The notes beneath the pieces were generated by a model. The model was given only the letters and a program-made list of their open reading frames with translations, had not been told where the DNA came from and ran no database searches. DNA of 64,000 nucleotides, taken from Enoplosus armatus (lineage: Eukaryota > Chordata > Actinopteri > Centrarchiformes > Enoplosidae). Positions 24,685 to 38,385 of this stretch are shown piece by piece. The stretch lies in assembly GCF_043641665.1 (NCBI RefSeq), contig NC_092186.1:26383501-26447500 (forward strand), read 5' to 3'. The first letter of the stretch is position 1, and every line of letters starts with the position of its first letter. Both the position numbers and the translations under genes were made by a program.

Positions 24685-27600
24685 AGCTGGCACTTGTTCA
24701 GAGTCTGACATGCGAAGGCCTGGGCTGCCTCCAGCCCTTGTTAAAGTGTCCCTCTGGAATACCTCAGAGAGAGAGAGAGAGAGCAATGGACACAAAGAGA
24801 GAAACACAAAGAGACAGACATTGGTTGGGGGAAGAGATGAGAGAGATGTGAAGCAGTAATAGGAACCAATGGGCTTGGGGCTGAGAGCCACAGACAGGGT
24901 AAGGAAGTCGAAAAGTATGGAGAAAAGTAAGACAGAGGGACTAAACATTGTTGGTTTTGGTCTTTGCATAGGAGTTGTTGACTATACGAAAAGATAGAAT
25001 AATGTCTTATCCTTTAATTAAAACAGGTAGTCTCATTTAGACTAAAGTCCAAAGTTCAACAGATATATGTCATATAAGACAGTGTCATCTGCAAAATGCG
25101 GAATTAAGTAAGTCATTCCCTAAGAGAAATATACGATATTGGCTCATGTTGGCCAGTTTAACTTTGTATTTGTTGATTTAATTATACTATGCTAAGCTAA
25201 CTACGCTTAATTGAATCTAATGCATAATGGGGATGCTGGCTAAAGTCTTGTCTTGTTGTAAAGTCATGTCACTACTTTTACGAACATGAACATAAATGAA
25301 TGTGTTATGACTAATATTACTACCTGTTTTGAAAAAAATTGTGTATGTAAATGTTTCACTTTTTATTATTTGTTATTATTAGATGTGATTTGTGAGTAAA
25401 TTATACGGAACTATAACTACACCTGATAGTGTTACAATGGAGGCAAAACCTGTATCGTTAACAAATGACACTGTGGGGTCATTTCTAATACTTCACACTA
25501 GTGTTGAGAAACGCATACCCTAGTTGGTGTTGACACACGTTAAATGTCAACTACAGCAAGAGTCAGTATTGACACCAAAACCTTGACACCTTGTAAAGGG
25601 CAGTTGCCTTCAGTCATTAACAATCCTCTGGCTGGTAAACCATCAACCTGTATGGCCACAAGTTTGATATTTCAACCCCAACGCTTCAGCTGCACTGTAT
25701 AACTCTTTTCTTTGTGGCAACATTGCACTTAAAGTGCACCCACAATGCATCACAGAGCAACACAGCCATGTCATTTATATACACTATGTACACTATTGCA
25801 TCCCATTACATCATACTTATTGAATCAAATCAGCAGTGGGCCTAAATAACACAATGTGTTATGACTTGCCTTATAGTAAGCTATGAATCTGATACTTATG
25901 TGTAATGACCTTGCTGTCAGGAGCGTTTGACATATTTTCACATATTATACACACCAAGGTACACTTATGATGATGACAATACGCTCATTTGGGAGGATTA
26001 TAACACCTTATGTGAGCAGATTGTCAAGCGATGTGTGAGCACAAACTCCACAGTTGAAATGGAATAGAGGGGAAAACAGAAATCAGAGGAACTCTGGTAG
26101 GAAAAGGAGGGGTAGGATTCCATGCATAGCTGTGGGCCTAGTTGGACCGAGCTGCACTTCTGTTACAGTGGAGAGCTGGAGTTTATAGGGAATCTGGAGA
26201 GTATGGTACAGTTTAGGTAGAAACATAAAGAGACATCATTTTAATACAGAGTGTAGTTTTAAAAAACATAATCCTTGTAGACAGCAGCACATATTGACAC
26301 CACAGCCTTCTCTGATTAAACTGACTGCTGAAAACACAGTCCCACTGGGTTCTTTTTAGGTTCTGTTGTGATTAATTATGCCAGCACTTAAAGAACTTGC
26401 CAATAATTTTATAATAATGAGAAGTAATGTCATTGGGAAGAGAAATGTGCTTTGTGTGGAGAGATTTATGTAAATGTGAGTGTTAGTCTATGCAGACAGA
26501 AAGCCAAGGAGAGAGCAACTTTCTGGAATATTTTACTCTGAAAAGGGCCTGTCAGGTGGTGCTTCCTCTCAGGCTGTGTAGCACTCCCAAGTAGCTCCAT
26601 AAATTAAATGCATATGTTTGAGGATTTGGGTGATGGATGGTTGAGTTGAGGTAGAGGGATAGGATGGTTTGCTGAAGTAAACTAAAAAAGTCATAAAAAA
26701 AGGGAACATTGTTCCTTTACACGACAAAGATCTTGGACCCATTTATACACATTTCATTTCATTAAGGTTCAATTTATTCATTCACAAAATCATTGAGATT
26801 ACAGTGCTCCCACCCCCATTAACCAACACTGATTTCCAAAAACAGAGGAAATAAATACCCACCAAATAAACCATAGATAAATACAACAACCATATTCTAT
26901 AATAAAATGGTTAAAACTGTCCAAAAGAATTATTCAAACAACAACATTAAACAAAGACTAAGTTTAATATAAATATACAAATACAATCTTTATTCAATGT
27001 GAAATTAATTATACACATTTTGACTGGACCAAGGAGGGCAATATTGTATGTTTACTTAACATTTGTATTGATATACTGTATATATAGCCAAAAACGTCTT
27101 TGTGGAAATCCAAAAGTGTTTTGAACTTGTGTAAAGGACATAGCTATTCATCAAACAATTCTCCAATCACTCTTAATCTTCCTTCATGCCAACAGCAAAA
27201 TACAACATGCTAAAGTTCTGATTTAGTTTCACTGCTGCTCACAGTGGTTCTGCATTTTGTTCTGCAGGAAAGGGTGGTGATTGGTAACATTTTCAAGAAT
27301 TCTTATAATTTCAAATACAAATCTTTCATTGAACTATCATTTGCACTGAACAAAAATGAAAACTCTCTGGGTGTCTCTCCATTGAACACAGTGCTTGCTT
27401 GGTGGGAAGCTGGTGAGGGATCACTTTCTTGTTGATGCCTGTTCGGGACCAAGCAGTGAGGCAATGAGGAAACAGGAGTTGAAAACCTGGGTTTTTATTT
27501 ACCTCAAAAACGCAAAAACATTATAAACCAAGATGTTGATAATTAGGCCTAAAAAAGAGGTCAAAAACATAACCATATTCAATATAACAACTAATCAAGG

Positions 27601-28004
27601 TGTTAACTGAACAAACCAAGAACTACATATATATAGTGGCTCAGCCAAATCAAATAAAACACAAGGGGTAAACAACATGGACACCAACTACAACTAAATA
27701 CAAAGCAAAACTAACTAAACCCAAACCCCCCCTCCCCACATGACAAGGCTCCAGGATTTAAGAGTCCTCAGCCCTCAGCCACGCCTTTTGCTGAACCAGG
27801 AAGGAACCTCCCCCAACAACCATGATAGCTCAAAGACAAAGAAACAAATGATCAATATAACGAATTACCACTCAAACAAATTGTGATGTTAATTGTTTAA
27901 GTTGTTGACTGCAAATTAACTTCCCTGTGTAAGTAACAAAAGTCCACAAGAAAATGTATCATGGACAATGAGTTCTTCTTTGATCCTTTGGCTATAGAGT
28001 TCAT
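24685..28004. other. Intergenic, no gene recognised
   Basis: AT-rich DNA, with no coding exon, RNA gene or classifiable mobile element that I can support. Confidence 0.45.
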
Positions 28005-28080
28005 CCTTGCATGGCAGCTTGGTCTCCATCGGTGTGAGAATTGGGGTTGAAAAGTGCTATATAAGTGAAGTCCATTTACC
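28005..28080 (+). mobile_element. SINE-like family S, 3' fragment
   Basis: Matches the 3' half of the element at 52794-53059: CCTTGCATGGCAGCTTGGTC, then GGTTGAAAAGTGCTATATAA and GTGAAGTCCATTTACC. Confidence 0.65.
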
Positions 28081-29199
28081 ATCCTCGACTAATTATAGCC
28101 ACTCCTCTGGGATGAGTTCTTTAGCCTCGTCAAATTTTACTTTGGTTTTATTCATCTCATCCTTTCTTGGCATTGTTGTTGTTTGTTGTCCAACTCAAAA
28201 TCTTCTACTTCCATGAGGTCTTCAAGCCAACATGCATCTCAAACCTCCTCTTCGTCTTAATTGTCATGTGCAGATATTGTAGACAGGCTAAAAGCATTTA
28301 ACCAGATGGCTTAGTTAAGGAAAATCATGGAGAAAACCCTCATATTTTACATTGGTTTGTGACTGGAATATCGTCAATTTAAACCCTTTCCCTGGACCAG
28401 TGTTCTAGTTCCGAGGACATGTATGAATGTGAATGTTTGTTGAGTCAATATTGTTCATATGTGTGCGATTAACAGTTTGCTGGCAGTGGACATTCCATAA
28501 GCCAATGAAAACGGGCTGATACAGGCTGTATTCCGCAACCACACTGGCGTGTTAGTGGCTTTATTAGTTTTTATTAAGACGTGTAGAAGTGGGAAACGAA
28601 GCGGGCAAGTTCAAAGCAACACTTCACCTGATCTGAAAACCAAATATTAGTCATTATCAGTTGCTTCTTGAAGTTTGACATCATTAAAAAAAAAAACACC
28701 TGGATGGCCATACTAAAGGAGAGTTTTTATGAGGGATTTAATTAAAGCGCTCGGGGCAGTGAAGAGCTGTGAGGTCACTGCTACCCAGTTACTGGATAAT
28801 TGGTGTGTGTGTGTGTGTTGCACAGGAGTTTGTGTAAGCAGCAGAGGAGCTATTGGTTCTTAACACCACTGGAGTTTTAACAACCTGGATACTGTTTCAG
28901 CCATACTTGTGTGCATATTTGTGTGTACTAATGCTGGACTACCAGCCCTCAGAAGGGCCTACGTTCGTTGTATGTTCACTATAAAGAACTCTTTTTCTAC
29001 GAACAACAAGTCCAGAATACTGCAAATCTATGTGTGCATGCATGTGCACATACGTGTATATGTGTTGACTGGCTACATGTGGATCCTATTGGTTGAGTTA
29101 TACACCGGAGAGAGAGAAAAAAAGTAATTTATTAGCTGTTAACACTCCACCACTAACATCACACACCCACATACCCGCTCTGAAAGCCCAAACACACAC

Positions 29200-29238
<39 letters not shown>

Positions 29239-32200
29239 TATACACACAAGCTGGCCGAGAGCAATTGAATGTTTTCATTTTTTGACTAAAGGTGAAGAGT
29301 AAGACCTCATTTTCACTCTTTGCCTTGTTTCCTCTCTTGTTTTCTTTAGTTGCCTGTCAACGGTGGATGTAACTAAACAGAGGTGGATCACACTGCGGAA
29401 TAAGCTCAAGGAAGTATACATGGCTGTCTGTGTGCATGTGTTTATTAAAAGTTATTTTCAATGTCTCTTGATAACCACATATCACAGTACACCTTGCTGT
29501 AATGGTTTGAATAGAAGGTCACTCAGTAGGAAGCATTGTGTTTTCCCTTGTGAGTTGGATTCATTTATGCAGCTCACGTGCTAGACAGAATGTTAATATT
29601 TAATGATTCTGATGAACCACAGATTATGTTCAGCGACGTTTTTGACCATTGAATGCCCATGTTTTGAAAATGATGTACAATATCTGAGCATGCAATAAAC
29701 AGTATGGTTAAGATACTAGCCGGTGAACACGGAGCATTTAGCAGTTCAAGAGCCGGATCATTTTCTCAGGAGTTGGTGGGAGACAAAAACAGATAAAAAG
29801 ATGAATATTTGAAACAGAAACACGACTCAAAATGAATGCTTATGTTACTCTGTGTGTCGGATGTAAAGTTGCAATGTTTGCAATAAGAACTTACGATTCT
29901 GTGATCTTATGTCCGTGTGTGCGTTTACAGCTTTTTCTGCTGCCCTCAGTTGGACAGAAAAGTTTAGGCAAAGACTGGTTAATTGTTGATCTCTGAAGGG
30001 AAGCAAACTCCCAACTCCAGCATGAAACTCAGAAATGCTATGGCCCCACTTACCACCCCGACCTCTACACCTTTTATTTTCACCACATTAGGAGAACGCT
30101 ACTACCTGCAATGGCACTGTAGGCAGGACTAAGGCTTACCAATGCATTGATATGAATGTTTCAACTAAGCTCAATGTTGTTGTACAAGACTGTCCTCAGT
30201 TCAATCAGGAGAGACTTAATTGCAGAGAACTTAAAGAATAATAAGCGTTGTACAACCACTGAACAAAGTGTGCGACACTGGAGACTGTGTTTCAGAGACC
30301 TGTGCGCATCCCGCTTCCTACCAACAGTCAACGTTGGTTTCCTTCAACCATGACCACAATCTCACCCTAACCTCAGTCAAATATTTTTGGTTCCCTAAAC
30401 CCTACTAAAGCTTAACTATAGACATGGCAAATCAGAAAATCCTCATATTAAGATGTAATGGCCATATGGGTTGTTTTGGAAAGCACTCTCAAACTGAGTC
30501 GACCTACTGATGGGGGCACTAGACCATAGATTGTCTTTTGAAGACAAGTGACCTGTTCTGTCGTTTAGGCATGAGGACTTAATGAATATGAACGTATCTC
30601 CTAGGGAGTCTGGGCTGACTTACACATTGATAATAGTAGAGTTGTTTAAGCTTTATGTTGTAATTCCTGTAGAGTTCTGCACAGTTTCCAGCAACGCAAG
30701 TCCATAAAAGTTACAATGTGATCCTGAGGTTGCAGTGCTCTGTGTGTTATTTTACCAACAGTAAGGCAGACATACGTCTGCTGAACACTAGAGAATTGGA
30801 GATGGCAAGCAGTATACGCACATACAGTATACACACACACGCAGTTTCAGTTGAGCCTGGTTTTAATTGTACCAGGAGGACCTGGGGAGTTGGAGAGCAG
30901 CAGGGTAGAGTGTCCAGAGATTGTCAGAAGAGTAGATTATAAGGTTGAGTTGAAATTTTCTGGAGCTGAACCTCAGTTGGAAGCATTTTGGTAAACTCCT
31001 AGACAATCTCTCTCCCTCTTTTTCTTTCTCTACCTCCCCTTCTATCCCACCCTTTCTTTCCCTCTCTATTTCTGAAGATGCCAAAGCCACAGGATTGCTG
31101 TTGGGATGGCCTGCCAGAAATGCAGTCTCCCTTTTATTTGAGCGACAGGAATTGTCGAGTGAATGCTTACAATGCAGGGCTGACTTTTTTGGCAAAGAGA
31201 AGAAGAGAATGTAGAGAAAAGAAAGAAGAAGAGGATAAGGGAGAGAGATGTGCAATCAGAGACAGAATGAGGAGCTATCAAACAGACATAGATCAAGACA
31301 GAGACAAACACAGATTGCTAGGGCCACAGGATTTTCATATGCAACTCTTAACCACAAACTCAGTCACACTCTAACAAGTCTCCTTAAACTGTGCCAGCTG
31401 TCCAAATAGTCTGTCCTGGCTGCAGAACAGGTTCTCCACTGTACTCCCACTTTGAACTCCCTCTTGTACCAACACTGCCCTTACTGGTCTCCAGCATTTT
31501 CAGACCCAGAATACCAAGGTTCCCCAACCACAAATTACTGAAGCATTCCTGTGCTGGATTCTTCATCCTGGGCCTTTTTAGAGGGTCATTCATGCCATCA
31601 TTTATGACATTGAAATTTTGCATATTTTTCTTTAAGACAGTTTTTCTGTAGACAGTTTTACTGGAACCATGGCAACCTCGCTGAATCAAAGGTACAGTAA
31701 GTCCCAAATTATTTAAGCTCTGTAATAGGTTTTTTACAAAAAACTCTCAACCCATGTCGGACAGCGATTGATGCTTTGTAGAAATTGGCTTTCTCGTTGG
31801 CCAGTGACCTACATGAACAGCTCACCTAGAGGTTAGGGTTGAACTCGTGCATGTGACACTGATTTCTGAAAGCATTTTCTGGAATCAGCACAGGTTGAAT
31901 GTCATGTCACTGAATCCAATTAGACCCCATTTCCACCTGGTATAAATGTGTAATCTGTATCTGGATAACAGTGTCTGATCATGGGGTCTTTTGGATACAA
32001 CATGGGATACACTTAAGGGACTGCTACAATATACATACAACAAGTTGAGGGTCACGTGATGACTTTTTGGTAGCCTTGATAACTAGGTTAATGTTATCTA
32101 TTCTGTAAGAAGACAATCAGAGCCAATGCAGGAGCTTGCTCTGACTAGTGCTGCCACTCTCCCATATTACTTTTCGCTCGGAGAGGAAGGGCTCGTCTGT

Positions 32201-33238
32201 AGCTTTTTTGATGCGCAGCTCGAGAAAGCAGGAAGAGGTGGATTAAGGTGACCTTTCAACTTGTTGGGTTTTATCATAGTTGTTGTCACACTGTACAGAT
32301 ATCATTTACACCTGGCTGAGATCCAAGCACAATGCGAGCCAGACCATCTCCAGATGTGGTCTTTCTGATCCGATCGCATTCCAATTGCAATGCTTGCAGT
32401 GCATTTACAACTTACATTAACATGTGTTTTTCCTGATCCAGAAAAGATATTCTGGGGGAAGGTCAAGCCAAGTCGTATCGTTCAACCTGAGATTTACTCA
32501 TGTCAGTTATGTAACATCTAGACAGGTCTGAAGAAGTCTGAGACAAGTCAAGACAGTCACATCTAAGTGATTATTCGCTCAAAGCATAGAATACCACGCT
32601 GATAATAAAACCACTTACACTACCCAGTGACATTAATATCTCCCAAGGTCTCAAACCAAGGAGGAAATAAAAGCAAACTAAATCAGGTACTGCCATCATG
32701 CCTCTGTCTTCTCTAATAGCAATGATAAACACCTTAACATTTTCTCTATTTATGAGATACAGAAGTCACATTTACAAGATAAGGCCTCCAATTTATTTTT
32801 ATTTGGTGAATATGATGCGCCTCTGTGTCTTTTATCTGTCTCCCAGCAGCATTTACTTGTTCAAAATAAAAGGCATATTATAAATCTATGTAGCCAAGTG
32901 GTACACTTAACATATATTTTCCAAATAGACTCAGAGTAGCTCTCAAAGTTATTTAAACGCTAATCCATGTGTTCTTTGCTGTTTTCTTTTGAGCGTAACA
33001 TGATTTTGTTGCCCAAGTCAAATGTAAAGTTTTATGTGGGCTGCCAGGGTTTCACTTGCTGTTTCAGAATTTGGTCACAAAGCTGCACCATGGAGTAACT
33101 TGGCTTGAGCCATTGACGACCATGTTCTCAGTCTGCATTGCAAGGTAATGTTAATGTGCATGCAGCCTCAAACATGTTATTGTACTTTGATATGAGAGAA
33201 GTGGAACGGATTTTAAATTGATTGTAACTCTGTTTTAA
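28081..33238. other. Intergenic, no gene recognised
   Basis: A (CA)n array at 29192-29235 and GA-rich low complexity near 31190-31270 occupy part of it. The open frames at 31078-31374 and 31384-31707 look like low-complexity artefacts. Confidence 0.45.
29192..29235. repeat. (CA)n microsatellite
   Basis: CA run with one CG interruption. Confidence 0.9.
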
Positions 33239-33651
33239 AGGTTTATGCTCATTTCAGCTTTATATTTTTATCCTGGGACTCCACTAGAGTAGCTTTGCAT
33301 GACTCACGAGTCGTTATTTATCTTCTACTGGCCCTTTCTGCAGCCCCTCAGTTCACCCTCTGTTCAGTTTGTCTAAAACGGCTTGTGTCAGACAACCTCC
33401 AAAAACTTGAAGAGTAGTCCTGAGCAGAGCGCTCCAATAACTTAGACAGACTGAGCGGGTGGATGAGCGCCTCTGTACTTGGTAGGCGTGCGGCGCCTGG
33501 AGTAGATGACCTGCTGGGGACATGGCTGAGTGCGGTGACTGTATAGTTGTGACATCACAACCTTACAGAATACTTACAGTATTTATATAGCACCTAGACA
33601 CACGAAAACCAAAAAACACATGGAAATATCGCTTTCTACAATATGTGACCT
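33239..33651. mobile_element. TTAA-bounded MITE family P, copy 2
   Basis: Shares most of its interior with the copy at 20678-21113 (for example CAGACTGAGCGGGTGGATGA and GACTGTATAGTTGTGACATC). Flanked by TTAA at 33235-33238 and 33652-33655. The left end has lost several bases of the inverted repeat. Confidence 0.72.
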
Positions 33652-33810
33652 TTAAGGTAGACAACAGTGTGTTGAGTTGTGCGATCTCCAGGAAGTCCCA
33701 CGTGGAGTAAGTGAAGGGCCAATCAGAAAGCTTCCCTTTTCTTGCATCCACAGGTTGACAACAAGGCAGCAGTTCAACACTGTCTGACACCAATGTAATG
33801 TAGGGTCAGG

Positions 33811-33988
33811 GTAATAATTTCAGTTTATTACAACTTGGGTTTTATTTACTAAATATTGGCCATCATAACAGCACACTCACATTAGTAAGTGCAGCTACCG
33901 TGCTTGTTGTAGTTGTGTGCACAGTTTTCCTGTGCAATGCGGGATTAATAGTGACATTTCAGGTGCACTCACTTTCAGTTTGACCTAC
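33811..33988 (+). mobile_element. Dispersed repeat family T, copy 1 (fragment)
   Basis: Begins with TTTATTACAACTTGGGT and ends with GCACTCACTTTCAGTTTGAC. The end portion recurs reversed at 43052-43142 and the beginning recurs at 62732-62759. Non-coding; class unknown. Confidence 0.5.
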
Positions 33989-36124
33989 AAATGAAATGTC
34001 TGATCGTCTGGCGGCCTGTGTTTCTTGACGCATCACTTCTTTTCAGTGATGTCACCGTGCTTAGTTAATTACTTGAGTGAGTACAATGAGCTACCGAGTC
34101 AAAACGATACGATTTGATAAGGAAATGTATACAGTAGTCTCTCATGTTAGTCGGTAGTCTCTCAACAACAGCCCTTGCATTAATACGGCACCAGCAAGGG
34201 GGCATTTGTGAGCATAATCCATCGAACAACATGGAGGGTGCTTCTGCCCTCACAATCTGCATGCATCACTGTGTTGAGATTATTTTTATCAAAAAGTCTT
34301 ACCTGAAACTATCCATTTGGTAACATTTTTGTGAACAAAATGCTCCCAATATTGCAATTTTAGGGGCAATCAATTATGCTAATGATTGGATCTCACAAAT
34401 GCGTATCACCTGAACAGGTGGCATTCATCAGGCTGAAACCAACAATTTGCTACGAGTTTGTGCAGTTAAGAGAGTATGAGAATACGAAAATGTTCTTGCT
34501 TGAGGCCCAATGTTTTTACAGCATATTGCCAATAGATGAGGACTTTCACATTTGCTGTTCTAGACAGCTGGTGTCTGCTTAGTTTGGGGAAGGTCTTCTG
34601 TCACATGAAGTGATGTTTGGAATACATAAAAGAAGAGCTGGGTAGTAACCACAATGCCTGCATGTCTGAAATAAAAAAGAAACATGCCAGCTACATCAAC
34701 AAAAAAACAGTGTGATCCCACCAAGTGCTGAGCACTAACAATGGAGACAAAATTTTTAAATAAACAACGTAGTGGATTTCTGCTCCTATTGTACATGCAG
34801 GCTCAGGTTAAAAGAAGAAAAAACAACTGACTTTGACTGACTGAAAATTTGTTGCTAGCTGTAATGTGACAGTTACTGGTGATGAAGATTTGAAAGCGTC
34901 CCCCCACCCAGCAGCTCATTTAAAAGCTGTGTTTTTCACTTTGACTGGTGGTGAGCTTGTGGTCGGGTGCTGATCGCACTCACGGCTGCTGTCTTCACAG
35001 TGTGTATTCACACTTCACTTGCATGATTTTGATTAAGAGGAACAGATGAAGGCCGTGTGTGTGTGTGTGTGTATGTGTGTCTGTGCAGATGTGCAGGTAT
35101 TACAGTGCAAATTTCTGCACACGTTTCAGAGAACTTGTGTGTATGTATGCGGTGTGCAAGACCACGTGCAGGTTTAATTAGCATCGCTGCAGCAGGATGT
35201 GTGGTCTACAAACCACAGGAGAGGTTTTATCACACACTCCTCTTCGCAAAGTTAATTCTGGTTGACACCTATGCTCTGCAACACACATCACCCACAGGCA
35301 AAGGTGAGATAATTCACAAGTAGTTAGACAGAAGACAAAAGGACAAAACCTCTCCTCAACAAACACACGTTTTACATGTCAGTTTCACCTCTGTGGGCAG
35401 AGTAAAGAGAATGGCTAAGTGTTTAGCCTAGCTTAGCACAAAGACTGGAAGCAGGTGGAAGCTGCCACAAATGCTCTCTCCTCATTGAAGAAATCACACA
35501 ATCCTACAACATTATCGGCTATCTTGCCTTCATCAACGTGGTATCTGATGGCTGCCACCGGTTCCTTCAAAGGAAGAGAGCTGGAGCAAGCTGATGCCGA
35601 TTAATATAGTGGAGTTGGAAGATTATTCCAACCTTCCAGCTACTTAGATGAGACATTTAAGGGAACTGGATGTTAAAGGATTACACACTTTAACCTTTAA
35701 CCTTACATCTTTATCTAGAGAGGAGAAGCTCAATCTCACTGTAAGATAGAATGGATGCTTCAAAAGGATTTGAGACTTTTTGAGACAAGTATGTAACGTC
35801 ACTGTAAGTATGGTTGTAGACTGGAGAATAACATTGAAGTTTTGCAGCTTCTCTCAACAAAATTCTCACATGTGATTCAAAAGGGCAGCAGCCACTGCAC
35901 AGTAGGACTGGGTATGGAAGTGGGTATGTGTCTATAGCACTGACTAGGAGTGGCAGATAAGAATACATTCTTATATCATAGTATATATAATTTTATATGC
36001 CAATATTGATACCTGACAAATCAAGGAGCTTGATTGATACTAATATTGCATAATATTGCCATAAAGCAGCAGTCTTGCTCATTTGCAACATTGCCTGCAA
36101 TGGCCTAAGTCACCCAGATACATA
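33989..36124. other. Intergenic, no gene recognised
   Basis: A short GT run at about 35057 and a fragment with the common fish-repeat phrase TTAGCACAAAGACTGGAAGC near 35433. Nothing coding recognised. Confidence 0.45.
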
Positions 36125-36280
36125 AGGGCGGCATGGAGCAGGGTAGTGCGGGTTGGGGGTTCATGTCGAAGTGTCCTTGAGCAAGACACTGAACTCTTAC
36201 TTGCTCCCGATGGAGGCAAGCGCCTTGCATGGGCTTTGGGAAATGTTAAGGTTGAAAAGCACTATATAAGTGAAGACCAT
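36125..36280 (+). mobile_element. SINE-like family S, internally deleted copy
   Basis: Head GGGCGGCATGG, middle GTGTCCTTGAGCAAGACACT and tail GCACTATATAAGTGAAG match the 52794 copy in order, with internal deletions. Confidence 0.7.
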
Positions 36281-38109
36281 AAGGGATATCTGCCAGGGGT
36301 CATGACAAATGACAAATCTGCATTTACAAAAAACAGTAGCTGGTCTTTCAGCTACTATACAACAGCACAGGTGCTGTAACCTGGCAAAGCTCCAACATTT
36401 GCTTGCGTGGCAAGCAAATCTAGCAGGCCTTTTCAACCTAGTTTGACAGCAGCATTTGCAAGAGAAGGCTTGTGCATGTTGAAGTCAAGTATAAAGCGCG
36501 ATAAAGCGCCAAGTGTAAAGCATCATTTTGAAACTAAGCATGAGGAAAAACTTCAAAGATGACTTTCAGATTGCAAGATCTTCTGCAGTACAAGCCAGCG
36601 TTTCATTATCAAGCTCGAACACTTTGAAGAGATGAATATGGTGTTCCCCCTCTTTGAGTGGATTGGGATCAGGGAGTTCGATATGCAGCATATTGAGTTT
36701 AAGGCATCTTCAAAGTCACAGAGCTCTGCAAAAACGCTTGAAAATGCTGCCACAGGCCGAGGCATTGTGGCGTGTTGGTGATTAATCTCCACATTCAGAT
36801 CTACCTAGATGTGTGAATGGATGAGTTGACAGTTGACATCATCATAGGAAAGTTTGCCAACCCCTGGTATAAACCATATTTAAACATCTCTTCTGATAGT
36901 TTGCAGATTTTTGCATGGGCTCAACGCAATAGCACATACTAATGTGTTCCCTCTCTTTGCAAAAGAAATCCAATCTGTGGACTAATCTCTCCCAATAGTT
37001 GAAAATTGTTACACTTAAATGTGTAAAAATGATTGAGAAGGTTGTCTAGCCTAGACGTAGTGAGGACTTGGACTCCAGACCCAATTGATAGCCTGTCCTC
37101 TATGATTTTCTGTGCATGCTCCTTATATATATATATATATATATACTTAGAGGACAATGGTAAATAAACCTTTTGTGTCCTTTTGTTACTGGTTTGTAAT
37201 AATGTTGAATGTGAGACTCATGAACGTGATATTGATTGGGATACATTATCATTGCCTGTTTAGAATGTAAGCACTAAAATGTGTTCCATTCCAATTTTTC
37301 CCCCAGTAGTTCTTTATTTTGCGCTTTTTGTTTTTTTAGATATGTGGACATGTTTTTGTCGCAGGCCTTTCTTGGTTATGCAAGGACTCTCTAGGGACTC
37401 CTTTCCTTTAAGTTGAATGTGCGAGAGCTGTCATTTGAAACACTTGTCCTGCTGAGTATAAACGTTGGTCAGTTGAATGTCAGATTTCATTATGAAGAAG
37501 GCAGTTAACCAAAATCCCATATCGAAGTGGAAACAAAGGGTCTCGTCAGAGTAGTCAGTGTGTGCAGCTTTCCCATTCTTTCTTTTGGTAACAAGTTTCT
37601 ATCATCTCACAGCTCCAAAATGGAGATATCAGCTATCATACTGAAGGATATACTAAGTTGCCCAAAAATGTCACCTTACATGTCACTATTTTCAATATGT
37701 TTTTGGCAAAATCTTGTTGTTTCTGAAGTGGGAGAAGGAATTTGGGCAACTGGAGCTGCACCGCTGAAAGACACACCAAGGCCAGCTCAAGTTCAGCTCG
37801 AGCTCAATTCATTCTCAGTGCGGTCCAGCATGCTGAAAGAAATATAGCACTGAGAGTTCGCAGACGTCCCTCTAACAGATATTTAAAGTGTAATTGAGTG
37901 TTTGGTGGATTCAGAACTGTAACTCAAGGGCACAGGTTAGGAAACCTTCAATATTATAGTGGTTAAGAGAGAGAGAAAAATGGAGGGGGGAGTGGGGGTG
38001 GGGGGGGGGCTGTAAATAGGGATTTTTCCAGGGTGGTCTTTTTTCCCCTACAGTCCAAACACAGGAGACAGAATTGGTTAAAAACATACCAACTGCAGCT
38101 GGGTGGCTC

Positions 38110-38114
<5 letters not shown>

Positions 38115-38171
<57 letters not shown>

Positions 38172-38172
38172 G
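38115..38172. repeat. Compound (CT)n/(CA)n microsatellite
   Basis: About 21 CT units followed directly by about 8 CA units. Confidence 0.95.
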
Positions 38173-38220
38173 CACACTTATGTGCACCACGGGTTCAGGC
38201 ACCATATGCTCACAGATGCC

Positions 38221-38247
38221 AAGTATACTAAGTATACTAAGTATACT
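38221..38247. repeat. Three exact 9-bp tandem units (AAGTATACT)
   Basis: AAGTATACT repeated three times; each unit contains the palindrome AGTATACT. A partial fourth unit follows after GCC. Confidence 0.9.
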
Positions 38248-38354
38248 GCCAAGTATATATATTTACAGACCATAGATATTCACACACAGAAACACACACA
38301 CACGTATACAAGAACACTGCAGACACGTGCACAAACATGTATACATTTACACCC

Positions 38355-38385
<31 letters not shown>

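Noticed and set aside
31078..31374. 98-codon frame starting after a pyrimidine tract
   Set aside because: The pyrimidine tract resembles an acceptor, but the frame is dominated by GA-rich low complexity (KRRRECREKKEEE) and has no family resemblance.
37120..37145. TA-rich tract as a possible origin or promoter
   Set aside because: It is a simple (TA)n repeat without associated elements.
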